A DNA stretch of 64,000 bases from Flavobacterium flavigenum (GTDB lineage: Bacteria > Bacteroidota > Bacteroidia > Flavobacteriales > Flavobacteriaceae), in assembly GCF_027111255.2 (NCBI RefSeq), contig NZ_CP114285.2, positions 3,162,001 to 3,226,000 on the forward strand, in the 5' to 3' direction. The notes under the pieces were generated by a model, which saw only the letters and a list, made by a program, of their open reading frames with translations, searched no databases and was not told the origin of the DNA. Both the position numbers and the translations under genes were made by a program. Of the stretch, positions 17,593-26,579 are shown in pieces. Every line of letters starts with the position of its first letter. The stretch's first letter is position 1.

Positions 17593-18228
17593 TTATTCTG
17601 ATTTAAAATAATTTAGCTCAATTTTCAATTTTATATTTTGATGTAAAATGACTACTTTTTTAGCAAAAATATCGTTTTCTAAAGTAAAAGTAATTGTTAT
17701 TTTATCTTTTGTTTTAGAGGAGCGGACTACTTTTTCTAATTTTTGATCTTTTTTGGAGAAGAAAAGATAGTTGTCACGTTTCCCGTCTGCCGATTTATAA
17801 ATGTTACTTTCCTCGTTTTCGAATTGTTGCTGAATTAAATATTTGTTTTTAAGAAGCAGTCGAAAATCTTCTTCCAATGTATTAATCAGGATTTTCCTGT
17901 CGAGTTCAGAAACAATCGAATTGACTTTAAAATCGTTTTCAGAAATTTCAAAATCCATTAATTTGTTGCCGAATTCAGTTGTAAAAACGACCCGGTGTGT
18001 GGTATCATTTATTTTTTTAGCGATGAAAATTCCGGACATTTCGTGACCATAGACCAAGATATTGGTTTTGTAAACATAATCGGTTTTGGAGTCTGAGAAA
18101 TAAGGAACTTCAATCGTCGTTTTATCTAATTTTTTAGGCGTATAATTTTTTGTGACGGAGCCACAGGAAACCAAAACAATTGCCAGAAAACAATTAATTA
18201 GTAAAAACTGAATCGTCGATTTTTGCAT
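17593..18228 (-). CDS. Lipoprotein of unknown function in the pigment locus
   Basis: 211 residues. The signal peptide ends in the lipobox LVSCG (cysteine near 22). The mature part has alternating beta strands and could adopt a LolB/LolA-like half-barrel, but no diagnostic motif is visible. Its 5' end overlaps the LolA-like gene by 35 bases. A periplasmic carrier plus an outer-membrane lipoprotein is the layout of the LolA/LolB pair, so I suspect this is the outer-membrane acceptor for the LolA-like carrier next to it. That is inference. Confidence 0.7.
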   Translation of the reverse strand: MQKSTIQFLLINCFLAIVLVSCGSVTKNYTPKKLDKTTIEVPYFSDSKTDYVYKTNILVYGHEMSGIFIAKKINDTTHRVVFTTEFGNKLMDFEISENDFKVNSIVSELDRKILINTLEEDFRLLLKNKYLIQQQFENEESNIYKSADGKRDNYLFFSKKDQKLEKVVRSSKTKDKITITFTLENDIFAKKVVILHQNIKLKIELNYFKSE

Positions 18229-18820
18229 TGATTACTTTATTTTTTAATACAATTCGGGTATAATCGTCAGATGATTCCAATAATTTTACCTGAACAACAG
18301 TGGCTTCTTCTTTATCAAAAGTCAGTTCGATTTGTTTGATGTATTTTTTCAGTGTCGCATCTTTCGGAATAAACTTCGCCAGATTTTGTCCTTTTAATTT
18401 AAAATATGAAATCGTAAATTCTTTGTCATCAAACATATTTCCGCTCACGCTTCCCACAATTAATTTATTGATGCGGGCAAAGATTTTGCTGTTTCCAATA
18501 TCAACGGCACTTTTCTTTCCTTCGTCGTTAATCAGGATTTTTCCGTTTTTGAAAACGATGCTGTAATTGTATGGTTTCTTGTATTGCCAGGACAATAACG
18601 CCGGTTCCTTGAAAAACATCTTTCCGGACGTTTCAATGTCTTTCGACAAAAAATCCAAATGTTTGTATTGCACAAAATCAGTATTTAAACTTTTAATTTT
18701 TTTGGAGACAACATTCACATCTTCTTTAAATGAGGCTATTTCGGCAGGAGTCATTTTTTGTTCCTGAGCAAACAAATTGCCTGAAATAAAGAGAATTAGT
18801 AGTGCTATTTTAGTTTTCAT
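18194..18820 (-). CDS. LolA-like periplasmic carrier protein
   Basis: 208 residues with a signal peptide ending near LFAQ. The mature sequence fits the LolA fold: DFVQYKHLDFLSKDIETSG, then a GKMFFKEPALLSWQYKKPY strand pair and KNGKILINDEGKK. A LolA-like protein is a regular member of aryl polyene clusters, where it is thought to carry the lipid-like pigment across the periplasm after an MMPL exporter, as the fusion protein here could be. It overlaps the following lipoprotein gene. Confidence 0.83.
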   Translation of the reverse strand: MKTKIALLILFISGNLFAQEQKMTPAEIASFKEDVNVVSKKIKSLNTDFVQYKHLDFLSKDIETSGKMFFKEPALLSWQYKKPYNYSIVFKNGKILINDEGKKSAVDIGNSKIFARINKLIVGSVSGNMFDDKEFTISYFKLKGQNLAKFIPKDATLKKYIKQIELTFDKEEATVVQVKLLESSDDYTRIVLKNKVINAKIDDSVFTN

Positions 18821-18885
18821 ATTTTGTAAGAATAAAATCAGTTTTTATCTGTGTTTTCGCTTTAGCGAATCTGTTTTATCAGCGT

Positions 18886-19662
18886 TCAATTTTCATACGC
18901 TTTAAGATTCAATAGTTCTTCAATCGAAACGACCTGATAATTGTTTTGCTGCAAAAATTGCAAAAACTGTTCCAATATCAAAACAGAGTGTGGCGCCGTG
19001 TCGTGCAAAAGTACAATTCCGCCGGGAGAAACCCGTTTTTTAATTCGATTCAAAATTAATTTTTCATTTTTTAATCCACCGTCAAGCGAGCGAATATTCC
19101 AGCCGATTACTTTATGACCGGTGATTTTTAAAGCTCTGCCAATTGATGGTGTTGTAACCCCATAAGGAGGACGAAAAAAGTTTATTTTTTTGGAAGTGAA
19201 TTTTTCCAGAAGTTTATCTGTTTTCTGGAGCTCTTTTCTTATCGTTGGTTCGGTATAAAAATCAAAAAACTTAGAATGCGAATACGAATGATTTCCCACC
19301 AAATGACCTTCGGCGATAATTTGTTTTACAATTTCAGGATGATTTTCAATATTTTTTCCAATGCAGAAAAAAGTCGCTTTTGCATTGTATTTTTTTAAAA
19401 GTTCTAAAACTTCTAAAGTAAATTCACTTGGACCGTCGTCAAAAGTAAGTGCGATTTTTTTCTCTGTTTCTAATGGATTACCGCAGAAAGCCTTTACATG
19501 ATAATTAGATGAAATCCTGGCAGAACCGAAAGCATTTATTCCGATCCAGATAAAAATTATAGCAAAAAAGAACCACAGATTTATTGCAGTATAAAGATTC
19601 AGAAGAAATACTAAAAGCAACAAAAAGATAAAAAACAGCGATATGTTTTTATGCGTTATCAT
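18886..19662 (-). CDS. Polysaccharide deacetylase (NodB domain), membrane-anchored
   Basis: 258 residues. Two N-terminal hydrophobic segments (about 8-45) anchor it in the membrane. The NodB domain has all five motifs: TFDDGPS with the catalytic Asp and metal-binding Asp, HSYSH metal-binding histidines, RPPYG, a WNIRSLD segment and LLHD near the end. The family hydrolyses N- or O-acyl groups from sugars. Its start overlaps the end of the chain-length-factor-like gene by four bases (ATGA), so it is coupled to pigment genes. Its substrate in pigment formation is not evident. Confidence 0.87.
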   Translation of the reverse strand: MITHKNISLFFIFLLLLVFLLNLYTAINLWFFFAIIFIWIGINAFGSARISSNYHVKAFCGNPLETEKKIALTFDDGPSEFTLEVLELLKKYNAKATFFCIGKNIENHPEIVKQIIAEGHLVGNHSYSHSKFFDFYTEPTIRKELQKTDKLLEKFTSKKINFFRPPYGVTTPSIGRALKITGHKVIGWNIRSLDGGLKNEKLILNRIKKRVSPGGIVLLHDTAPHSVLILEQFLQFLQQNNYQVVSIEELLNLKAYEN

Positions 19663-20723
19663 TTTGACAGCAGCGTAAAACTATGGTTTTTTCCGTTTAA
19701 TTGATTGTATAATAAAATGGTTTTGTAAAACGGTTTTGAAGCCGAATTCACTTTTACGATTTCAGGAATTTCCTGTATTTTCAAAATTTTAGCAGCCATC
19801 CAAAATGCAAAAGCCGAAGCCGTATCGTATTCGCCGCTTAAATGTTTGTAATACAAAACCGGAGTGTTTGCAAAAGTGTTTTCGCTCAGATTTTTATAAT
19901 AATTTTCGAAAGATGTATTTCCGTCAAAGCCTAAGACTAAAGCATCAATATCTGAGATCTCTAAATTATTCGATTTCAGGAAAGATAAAATTTCACTTTC
20001 AATCTCGTTTTCTTCTAAAGTATTGATAATAGCAACATCCAAAAGTTCAGCGTAAGTATTGTCTTTTCTTTCATTTTCTAAAACAAAAAAACTAGCGCCT
20101 TCTCCATAAACGGCACCGCTTGTAGTAGAAGTTAAAACATCATATGGAGCCGCATTGTCTTGTTTGATTCTTCCGTTTAATTTGAAAAGGGCAGTAGTGT
20201 AATCTCCATTTTCATCAACGCCCCCAACTAAAATAGAATTAGTTTCCTCTTCTTCAATCTGCATTTTTGCATCAATCAAAGCCGATTCAAAAGAAACCGC
20301 GCCATTCACGTAAGTAAAATTGTAACCTTTGCATTGCTGTAAAAGTGCAATCTGTGCGCCAACTGTATTGTGAGTCGATTGAATAAACGAAGTCGGGGTT
20401 AAAAACTCTTCATTATTATCTAAAATGCTTTTCAGGAATTTTTCAGAATCTTCGATACATCCTAAACCAGTTCCGGTAATAATGGCATCAACATTTTCAA
20501 CATTCGCATCTTTCATGGCCAGAGCCGAAGCTACGATTCCGTTTTTTACCCCTTTTGCCATTCTTCTGCTGGCAGCTGGAGAAATATATTCTTTGTACGC
20601 CGGCGGAACAATTGCCAGTACATTTTCGTTATGATTTACAACCGCTTCTTCCAAAAAAACTGTATCAAATGTTTTTTGAGTCGAAATACAGCCTACTCCA
20701 TTTATATATGTTTTTTTACTCAT
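19659..20723 (-). CDS. Chain-length-factor-like ketosynthase partner (no catalytic cysteine)
   Basis: 354 residues with a ketosynthase fold. At the nucleophile site the sequence is YVNGAVSFES, with alanine at position 142 where active ketosynthases have cysteine, and both histidine motifs are lost. This is the pattern of chain length factors, which pair with an active KS to set chain length; ApeC does this in aryl polyene synthesis. The gene directly follows an active KS, sharing one base with its stop codon, which fits a KS-CLF heterodimer made from one message. Confidence 0.85.
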   Translation of the reverse strand: MSKKTYINGVGCISTQKTFDTVFLEEAVVNHNENVLAIVPPAYKEYISPAASRRMAKGVKNGIVASALAMKDANVENVDAIITGTGLGCIEDSEKFLKSILDNNEEFLTPTSFIQSTHNTVGAQIALLQQCKGYNFTYVNGAVSFESALIDAKMQIEEEETNSILVGGVDENGDYTTALFKLNGRIKQDNAAPYDVLTSTTSGAVYGEGASFFVLENERKDNTYAELLDVAIINTLEENEIESEILSFLKSNNLEISDIDALVLGFDGNTSFENYYKNLSENTFANTPVLYYKHLSGEYDTASAFAFWMAAKILKIQEIPEIVKVNSASKPFYKTILLYNQLNGKNHSFTLLSK

Positions 20724-21919
20724 CAGCTTTTTGAAAATATAAGGGTGGAACAGTTTCCTCCAAATCCAAAAGAATTAGAAAGAACATGTTCAATAGTTTT
20801 ATTTTTTAAAGTAGTCTGTGGTTTTAAATCGAATTCTTCCATTGGAATTTCGAAATTTAGATTCGGATAAACCACATTATTTTGAATGGCCAAAACGCTG
20901 TACACTGCTTCAATTGCTGCGGCCGCCGCTAAAGTGTGACCTGTAAAAGGTTTTGTCGAACTGAAATCGGGAACTTTTTCGTTTTCGTAAATTCTTTTTA
21001 AAGCACGCCCTTCAGATAAATCGTTGTTTGGTGTTGCGGTTCCATGAACGTTGATGTAATCAATTTCAGAAGGTTTTAAACCTGAAACGTCAAATGCTTT
21101 TTTCATGGCCAAAAATGCACCGTCTCCATTTTCGGAAGATGCAGTCTGATGGAAAGCGTCATTGGCATTTCCGTAACCCGAAACTCTTGCCAGCACTTTT
21201 TTATTTTGCTTCGCCACAATTTCATCCGATTCTAAAACTAAGTAAGCTGCTGCTTCGCCAAGATTTAAACCTTTACGATTGTTGTCAAAAGGTTTGTTGT
21301 AATCGTCCGATAAAATCATTAAAGTCTTAAAACCGTTAATGGTAAATTTTGCCAAAGCATCAGCACCGCCCACAATCACGCGATCTAATTTTCCGGTTTT
21401 GATCAATCTTGCGCCCAGCATAATCGAATTGGCTGCAGACGAACAAGCCGTACTGATGGTCGTAACCATTCCTTTTAAACCTAACTCTTCGGCAATTTTA
21501 TCCGCCACATCACCACCGTCATGGCAGGTAATATATTTTACCAGTTCCGGTTTTTCGAAATAATCGTAATAATGCTTTTCGGTCATATCCATTCCGCCCA
21601 CACTGGTGGCAGAAATCAGTCCGGTCCTGAATTCGTTTATCGATGTAATGCCTGCATTTTCAACAGCTTGTCTGGCTGCCAGAGTGCCAATCATAGCGGT
21701 TCTCGAAAAATTATTATTTTCAGAAAGCTGTAGTTCGGCAATCAGTTCTTCATTGGTTTTTTTGATTTCACCAACTTTGATGACATCGGCATGAACTGTC
21801 GGAATATTTTGAATACGCGAAATACCAATTTTGTTTTCGATCAAAGAAATATAATTTTCCTCGACTGAATTCCCAATCGCTGAAATAATTCCCATGCCCG
21901 TTATTGCGACACCTTTCAT
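20723..21919 (-). CDS. Beta-ketoacyl-ACP synthase, KS partner of the chain-length factor
   Basis: 398 residues, FabF-type. The catalytic triad is Cys159 in STACSSAAN, His292 in NVHGTATP and His328 in TGHTLAAAAA, all intact. This enzyme should catalyse the decarboxylative Claisen condensations that lengthen the aryl polyene chain on the acyl carrier protein, together with the following chain-length-factor-like protein (ApeO/ApeC arrangement). An unusual repeat-rich spacer of 126 bases separates it from the carrier protein gene upstream. Confidence 0.92.
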   Translation of the reverse strand: MKGVAITGMGIISAIGNSVEENYISLIENKIGISRIQNIPTVHADVIKVGEIKKTNEELIAELQLSENNNFSRTAMIGTLAARQAVENAGITSINEFRTGLISATSVGGMDMTEKHYYDYFEKPELVKYITCHDGGDVADKIAEELGLKGMVTTISTACSSAANSIMLGARLIKTGKLDRVIVGGADALAKFTINGFKTLMILSDDYNKPFDNNRKGLNLGEAAAYLVLESDEIVAKQNKKVLARVSGYGNANDAFHQTASSENGDGAFLAMKKAFDVSGLKPSEIDYINVHGTATPNNDLSEGRALKRIYENEKVPDFSSTKPFTGHTLAAAAAIEAVYSVLAIQNNVVYPNLNFEIPMEEFDLKPQTTLKNKTIEHVLSNSFGFGGNCSTLIFSKS

Positions 21920-21922
21920 TTT

Positions 21923-22041
21923 TTAGACATCTTAGATTATTAGATTTAGACATCTTAGATTTTACTTTCAGACTTACTTGGATTTTAGATGGACTTTCTA
22001 AGTAGTCTAAAAATCTAAGCCAGTCTAAGTTAGTCTAAGTT
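21923..22041. repeat. Short direct repeats in an operon-internal spacer
   Basis: TTAGACATCTTAGAT occurs twice (21923-21937 and 21946-21960), and AGTCTAAGTT occurs twice in tandem (22022-22031, 22032-22041), with further related TCTAAG words between. The spacer is the longest within this part of the operon. No ORF or promoter box was found. Confidence 0.7.
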
Positions 22042-22045
22042 AGTC

Positions 22046-22303
22046 TTATTTCGTTCTGTTAGCGTCAATGTAAGCCGCCATCGTTTCGATAGACTGGAAA
22101 ATAGATTTTCCTTCTTTCGGATCCACTAATTTAATTCCGTAATCTTTATCTAAAATTACGATAAGTTCAAGTGCATCAATAGAATCTAAACCTAAACCGT
22201 CTCCAAATAAAGGATCGTTATCAGCAATATCTTCTACAGCGATATCTTCAAGGTTTAGGGTTGTAATGATTTTGTTTTTTAATTCTGCTTTTAATGCTTC
22301 CAT
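22046..22303 (-). CDS. Acyl carrier protein
   Basis: 85 residues, the size of a free ACP. The phosphopantetheine attachment serine is Ser41 in GLGLDSIDALEL. The charged helix II that follows, with ELIVILDKDYG, is typical for docking with ketosynthases. Positioned between a short KS-like gene and the KS/CLF pair, it is probably the carrier on which the aryl polyene chain is built. A second ACP gene lies at 32642-32896, perhaps serving the other half of the pigment or the starter. Confidence 0.93.
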   Translation of the reverse strand: MEALKAELKNKIITTLNLEDIAVEDIADNDPLFGDGLGLDSIDALELIVILDKDYGIKLVDPKEGKSIFQSIETMAAYIDANRTK

Positions 22304-22305
22304 GA

Positions 22306-22923
22306 TTATTTATGGTATAATGTATTGATATTTTCGTTTTTATATTTTTCGTTTTCTGCAGTACTTATGATGCAGAGAAACGCTTTGTAATTGTCATTAA
22401 AAAATTCTGTCCAGCCGCAAAGCACTAAATCTGCTTTATTTGTATTCAGTAAAATGTTGGAATAATTCGATAAAAATTCGCCGTTAAAAGCATCAAATAT
22501 AAAGAAAGAATTTTCACTTTTCAGCTGATGGCGGATACTTATTTCGCCCAAACAAATATTGGGCAGTGTATACACAAAAACCGCGGGACTTGGAAAATAG
22601 TTTTCTTTGTCTGAAATGGATTCCTGGTATTTTACATCGGTATCCAGACTTGACGATTTATTAGCCAGAACCAAAGCGATATTGTTTTCCTGTTCAGTAG
22701 AAACTATCGGACTCAAAAGCAGTTCTGAACCTAAAAAAGCCAGTTTGCTCAACCCATCCATTTTGAAAAATTTTGGATATTGTATTTCAAAATTACGATA
22801 GGCTTGTTTGGAGAAATCTGCAAAATCGGTTGGTTCAGTTTTGAAAACAGAAGTTCCGTTGAGAACAATTTCGTTGTTTTCGATTTTGATATAGGATTGT
22901 ATGTATGTTTTGTTTTGAGTCAT
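22306..22923 (-). CDS. Short beta-ketoacyl-synthase-like protein of aryl polyene loci
   Basis: 205 residues. It resembles the stand-alone N-terminal ketosynthase-like domain (Ketoacyl-synt_2 type) seen in aryl polyene clusters: LSKLAFLGSELLL, ALVLANKSSSLDTD, then FVYTLPNICLGEISIRHQLK. There is no catalytic cysteine or histidine motif, so it cannot act as a ketosynthase alone. It ends two bases before the acyl carrier protein gene. A scaffolding or carrier-binding role is likely but unproven. Confidence 0.7.
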   Translation of the reverse strand: MTQNKTYIQSYIKIENNEIVLNGTSVFKTEPTDFADFSKQAYRNFEIQYPKFFKMDGLSKLAFLGSELLLSPIVSTEQENNIALVLANKSSSLDTDVKYQESISDKENYFPSPAVFVYTLPNICLGEISIRHQLKSENSFFIFDAFNGEFLSNYSNILLNTNKADLVLCGWTEFFNDNYKAFLCIISTAENEKYKNENINTLYHK

Positions 22924-22932
22924 TATTAAAAA

Positions 22933-23424
22933 CTAAGTCAAAAGAATTTTTTCACTTTTCATTATTTCTACTGCTTTTTCAGTTTCTTTCGAGCCGTCAC
23001 TCAAAGAGCCGGGAAGCATAATTAATCTTTTCTTTAGCTTTCCATTCTCATCTTCAAATGTAATTTCAAATCTTGATCTTGTTAATCCAGTTTTGCCATT
23101 TATAAATTGCGTGTCTTTTATTTTATTTCTTTCTATAATTGGCGTAGCCGAATTATTTAAGCTTTTTAAAATTGCATAAACCAAAAAAACAGCAAATAAA
23201 ACATAAAATATTGCAGAACCATTTTGTTGGTTTTTAAAACTTACAAATGCATTATAAAACATAAAAACAGCAAGCCCGCCATAAATAATTAAAATTCTGG
23301 AAATATTATTTCCAACAACTGTTTTAGAAACATTTCCAATTATTCCATCTCTGGTTAAAACTATTTGATCAGGAAGAACATGACAAAATCCTGTTTTTGT
23401 TTTGAATGTTTTTTCTTTTTCCAT
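22933..23424 (-). CDS. Small membrane protein of unknown function
   Basis: 163 residues. Two membrane helices around residues 43-60 and 70-88 split a soluble N-terminal and a C-terminal beta-rich part. The whole could be a PH-like membrane protein: LPDQIVLTRDGI at the N-terminus and RFEITFEDENGKLKKRLI at the C-terminus. No catalytic motif is visible. It sits between a ketosynthase gene (110-base gap) and the KS-like gene (9-base gap), so it is probably co-transcribed, but its role in pigment formation is unknown. Confidence 0.65.
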   Translation of the reverse strand: MEKEKTFKTKTGFCHVLPDQIVLTRDGIIGNVSKTVVGNNISRILIIYGGLAVFMFYNAFVSFKNQQNGSAIFYVLFAVFLVYAILKSLNNSATPIIERNKIKDTQFINGKTGLTRSRFEITFEDENGKLKKRLIMLPGSLSDGSKETEKAVEIMKSEKILLT

Positions 23425-23534
23425 TTTATTATTTAAGAATTGGACTTGTACGTTTATTATAAGTTGATTTCTTTTGTTTGAATTATTCGAAATTTTAAAA
23501 CAGTTAAAAGAATCAGCAATTTAATTTGTGATAA

Positions 23535-24686
23535 TTAGTGCAATTCGTGTTTCACTTTCTCAAAAACCACAGCCGTATTACAACCTCCAAACCCCGAAGC
23601 TGTTTTCAAAAAGAAATCAATATTGGTTTCTTCATTTTTCTCAATCACATTGATAGATTCGCTCACACCAATTTCATCAAAACCTTTGGATTCAAAAAGC
23701 CTATTTTGATTGACAGATTCAATCGCAATTACCGTTTCCAACAATCCTGAAGCACCAAGTGTGTGCCCGTAAAAACCTTTTAAACTATTAACCGGAACGT
23801 TTTGCAGATTCAGTCTGCTAAAAGCAATCGCTTCCATTTCGTCGTTAAACGGAGTTGCAGTTCCGTGTGCTGAAATATAATCTAATTTCTGGGCTTCAAT
23901 TTTGGCTTCTTTCAAAGCATTCTCAATACTTCTGAACAAACCTTCGCCCGTTCTTGAAGGACCTGAAATATGATTCGCATCGTTGATTGAACTGTCACCA
24001 ATGACTTTTATTTTAGCGTTTTTGGCTTCCGCCGAAACTAAGACGGCAGCGGTTGCTTCTCCTAAACTGACTCCGGTTCTGTTTTTAGAATACGGTTTAC
24101 AAGGCAGTTCGCTCATCGCCTGAAATGCATTAAAACCGGACAAAACAAACTCCGAAACTTCGTCGCCTGCCACAACAAAAATGTTATCATAAAGCTCTGA
24201 TTGAATCATTCTTTTAGCAACAGAAACGGCTAAAATTCCGGAAACACACGCATTAGAAATTACAATTGGCTGTGTTTGAAAGTTGAAAAATTCAGCAACA
24301 TTTTTTGCCAATATATCTAAATGTGCGTTATTGAAACTTTCTTCAGAATTGTTTTTTAATGCGGTAACATTTCCTTTTGTGGTCGAAAGTATAAAAGCGG
24401 TTTTTGAATTTAATTCAATTCCCGAGTTTTTGATAACCGGCTCCAAAGCCAAAATCATCATTTTTTCTAAACGGGAATATTTAGTTTCAGAACTGATTTT
24501 TGCAAAAGCACTGTTTATTTTTTCATCACTGATAATGGAAGCATAAAATGAATTCGGCATCAAAGAAACATCATGGTGCAGTTGAATTCCCGAATCACCA
24601 CGAAGAATCGCTTCGATGTTTGATTCAACATCAAAACCTAGAGGCGTGATACAATTTGTTTCTGTGATGTATATTTCTTTTATCAT
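23535..24686 (-). CDS. Beta-ketoacyl-ACP synthase
   Basis: 383 residues, FabF-like but shorter. The triad is Cys147 in ISNACVSGI, His274 in SAHGTATPF and His308 in YGHTLGASG. The flanks differ from the other two KS proteins (only moderate resemblance), suggesting a distinct step such as the first condensation with the aryl starter, or the alkyl chain of the resorcinol. It is preceded by a 185-base spacer holding repeats. Confidence 0.9.
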   Translation of the reverse strand: MIKEIYITETNCITPLGFDVESNIEAILRGDSGIQLHHDVSLMPNSFYASIISDEKINSAFAKISSETKYSRLEKMMILALEPVIKNSGIELNSKTAFILSTTKGNVTALKNNSEESFNNAHLDILAKNVAEFFNFQTQPIVISNACVSGILAVSVAKRMIQSELYDNIFVVAGDEVSEFVLSGFNAFQAMSELPCKPYSKNRTGVSLGEATAAVLVSAEAKNAKIKVIGDSSINDANHISGPSRTGEGLFRSIENALKEAKIEAQKLDYISAHGTATPFNDEMEAIAFSRLNLQNVPVNSLKGFYGHTLGASGLLETVIAIESVNQNRLFESKGFDEIGVSESINVIEKNEETNIDFFLKTASGFGGCNTAVVFEKVKHELH

Positions 24687-24701
24687 TTAATTCCGGTTTC
24701 T

Positions 24702-24728
24702 CCTGCAAGGTTTTCTAAACCTTGTAGG
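24702..24728. repeat. Short hairpin repeat (CCTGCAAGGTTT family)
   Basis: Arms CCTGCAAGGTTT and AAACCTTGTAGG with a three-base loop, one G-T pair. It lies in a 185-base spacer (24687-24871) that also contains an AATTTGTGAAAATTTGTGAATTTGCGG-like stretch. A partly similar GGGTTTAAAACCCTGCAA sequence is at 48621-48638. Confidence 0.6.
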
Positions 24729-24871
24729 TATTTATTTTAAGCTCCCGCAGATTTGCTTCGTCTGTTCGCTATCGCTCGGGTTGAAGATTAAGCTGATTTG
24801 TTTTTACCTAAAAGTTTCACTCAGATTTTACTATTTTAATTTGTGAAAATTTGTGAATTTGCGGTTAAACT

Positions 24872-25321
24872 TTATTTCAACAACCCAACTTTCCTTTTCC
24901 ATTCTTCATAAAAAGGCGGATTTGTTAGCATTAAATTTCCGTCTTTATCTAAAAAAACCTGAACGGTTTCTCCTGTACAGGCCACTTCGCCTTTGGCATC
25001 TATAATTTTAAATCTGTAAATCATTTTGGCAGCTGGTGTATCTACAACCGTAGTTTCAATTGTCACAACATCGCCATAACGCAAGGACAATTTATGCTCG
25101 CATTTCGATTTTACGATGGGTGTTGTATAACCAGTATTGCCAATATCTAAATAAGTAAGTCCATGCTGACGTCCAAAAGCCTCACGTCCATCTTCGAAAT
25201 ACGTAATATAATGACCGTGCCAGACGATTCCAAGCGGATCTGTTTCGTTAAAACGAATTCTGATTTCGTGAGAAACGGTCAGGTTGGCGGCTTCGTTATA
25301 CTGTTCTTTTCTTTTTGTCAT
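24872..25321 (-). CDS. Hotdog acyl-thioesterase (4-hydroxybenzoyl-CoA thioesterase type)
   Basis: 149 residues. The hallmark segment is FNETDPLGIVWHGHYITYFEDGREAF, here noted from residue 24 on in parts: the D-P-x-G-x-V-x-H-x-x-Y pattern includes the catalytic aspartate of FNETDP. This family hydrolyses acyl-CoA or acyl-ACP thioesters. It may release the finished polyene acid or proofread the carrier protein. Its start overlaps the end of the upstream ABC permease gene by 26 bases. Confidence 0.87.
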   Translation of the reverse strand: MTKRKEQYNEAANLTVSHEIRIRFNETDPLGIVWHGHYITYFEDGREAFGRQHGLTYLDIGNTGYTTPIVKSKCEHKLSLRYGDVVTIETTVVDTPAAKMIYRFKIIDAKGEVACTGETVQVFLDKDGNLMLTNPPFYEEWKRKVGLLK

Positions 25322-26579
25322 AAAATAAGGCGATGGCGGTTGTAATAATGAAAAACAAAAATAACAAACTTATTTTTGTAATAATTTCGATGAAAGAACT
25401 GTTGCGTAATAAAACATCATAAAATGCTTCTAATCCCCAGTTCATTGGAGACGATTTTGCGATATACTGCATGATTTTCGGCATCGCAAAAACCGGAACC
25501 CAAACGCCTCCAATTGCTGCTAAAATGATTACACTTGTGGCACCAAAAGGAGCAGATTGTTCCTGCGTACTGGCGACAGTTCCTAATAAGATTCCGTAGC
25601 CGATTGCTGCGAAACCTGAAAATAGTGCTACAACACTTGTCAATATAAAGTGTCCTTCGATGTTTAAAGAAGGTAATCCGATTGAGGGGAATAAAAACAT
25701 TGCAACAGCAACCATCATATAAAACTGAATCATGCAAATGATCGAGTAGGTGATGGTTTTGCCAATAATCACAACTAAATTAGAAACAGGATTGGTTCTT
25801 AACCGAACAAAAGTTCCCTGTGTTTTTTCTTTTACAATATTGATCGATAATGGAATTACAATAAAAAAGATCGCAAAAAGTGTCCAGGCCGGAACATTGT
25901 GCTGAACCGAATTCGGAAGCACTTCTTTGTTATTGATTCTCGGAATTATTTCTTTGAAAGTAATAAAGTTTTTTTGCTCAAAATGGATTGTTTCTTCCCC
26001 TAATTGTTTTTGAAAAGTCGAATAAATCGATTTGGTTTCAATCTGTGAAATCATTTTGTCAATCGAACTCATAACGGCATTTTTGAAACTCATCTGAACA
26101 GCCGGATCAAAATACAGTTTTACCTCTTTTTCTTTAATGATGCGTTGAGGTTCAGATACTGCAGTACTGTCTGCCAAACCTAAATTGCTGACAATTTTTT
26201 CTACATTCTGCTCGACTTTAGCTTGTAAATCTGAACTTAGATTTTCCGGAATTACAATCGCCAGCTGGAATTTTCCTTTGTACACATTTTCTCTGGCAAT
26301 TTCTTCGCTAACCGGTTTATTGTCGATTTGTGTTACAACGGTAAAATACTTGCTTTTTTCTAAATTTTCAAACACGGTCTTTGAAACAGATCCTTTGTCT
26401 TTATCTACCAAAAGAATCTGAATTTTAGAATTGGATACCGTTTTAAAAGTACTGTCCTGAATTATGGTTACGGCAATGACCAAAACCAAGGGCATGACAA
26501 ATAAAATAATTAGTCCGCCTAAATCTCTTTTTAACAAAAGAAATTCTTTTACTACCGACATCCAGATTTTATAGATCAT
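25296..26579 (-). CDS. ABC-2 type transporter permease
   Basis: 427 residues in the ABC-2 layout: one N-terminal helix (about 20-42), a large extracytoplasmic domain (about 43-225), then five helices (about 226-420). The segment VRLRTNPVSNLVVIIGKT is the usual coupling region before the third helix. With the ATPase encoded immediately upstream (11-base overlap) it forms an exporter, perhaps for a pigment precursor or lipid. This pair is a regular part of flexirubin loci. Confidence 0.88.
   Translation of the reverse strand: MIYKIWMSVVKEFLLLKRDLGGLIILFVMPLVLVIAVTIIQDSTFKTVSNSKIQILLVDKDKGSVSKTVFENLEKSKYFTVVTQIDNKPVSEEIARENVYKGKFQLAIVIPENLSSDLQAKVEQNVEKIVSNLGLADSTAVSEPQRIIKEKEVKLYFDPAVQMSFKNAVMSSIDKMISQIETKSIYSTFQKQLGEETIHFEQKNFITFKEIIPRINNKEVLPNSVQHNVPAWTLFAIFFIVIPLSINIVKEKTQGTFVRLRTNPVSNLVVIIGKTITYSIICMIQFYMMVAVAMFLFPSIGLPSLNIEGHFILTSVVALFSGFAAIGYGILLGTVASTQEQSAPFGATSVIILAAIGGVWVPVFAMPKIMQYIAKSSPMNWGLEAFYDVLLRNSSFIEIITKISLLFLFFIITTAIALFYDKKKRTV

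Noticed and set aside
22933..23424. Calling the small membrane protein a purine-synthesis enzyme
   Set aside because: Similar proteins sometimes carry such names in annotations as I recall, but two membrane helices and no SAICAR-synthetase motifs argue against it.
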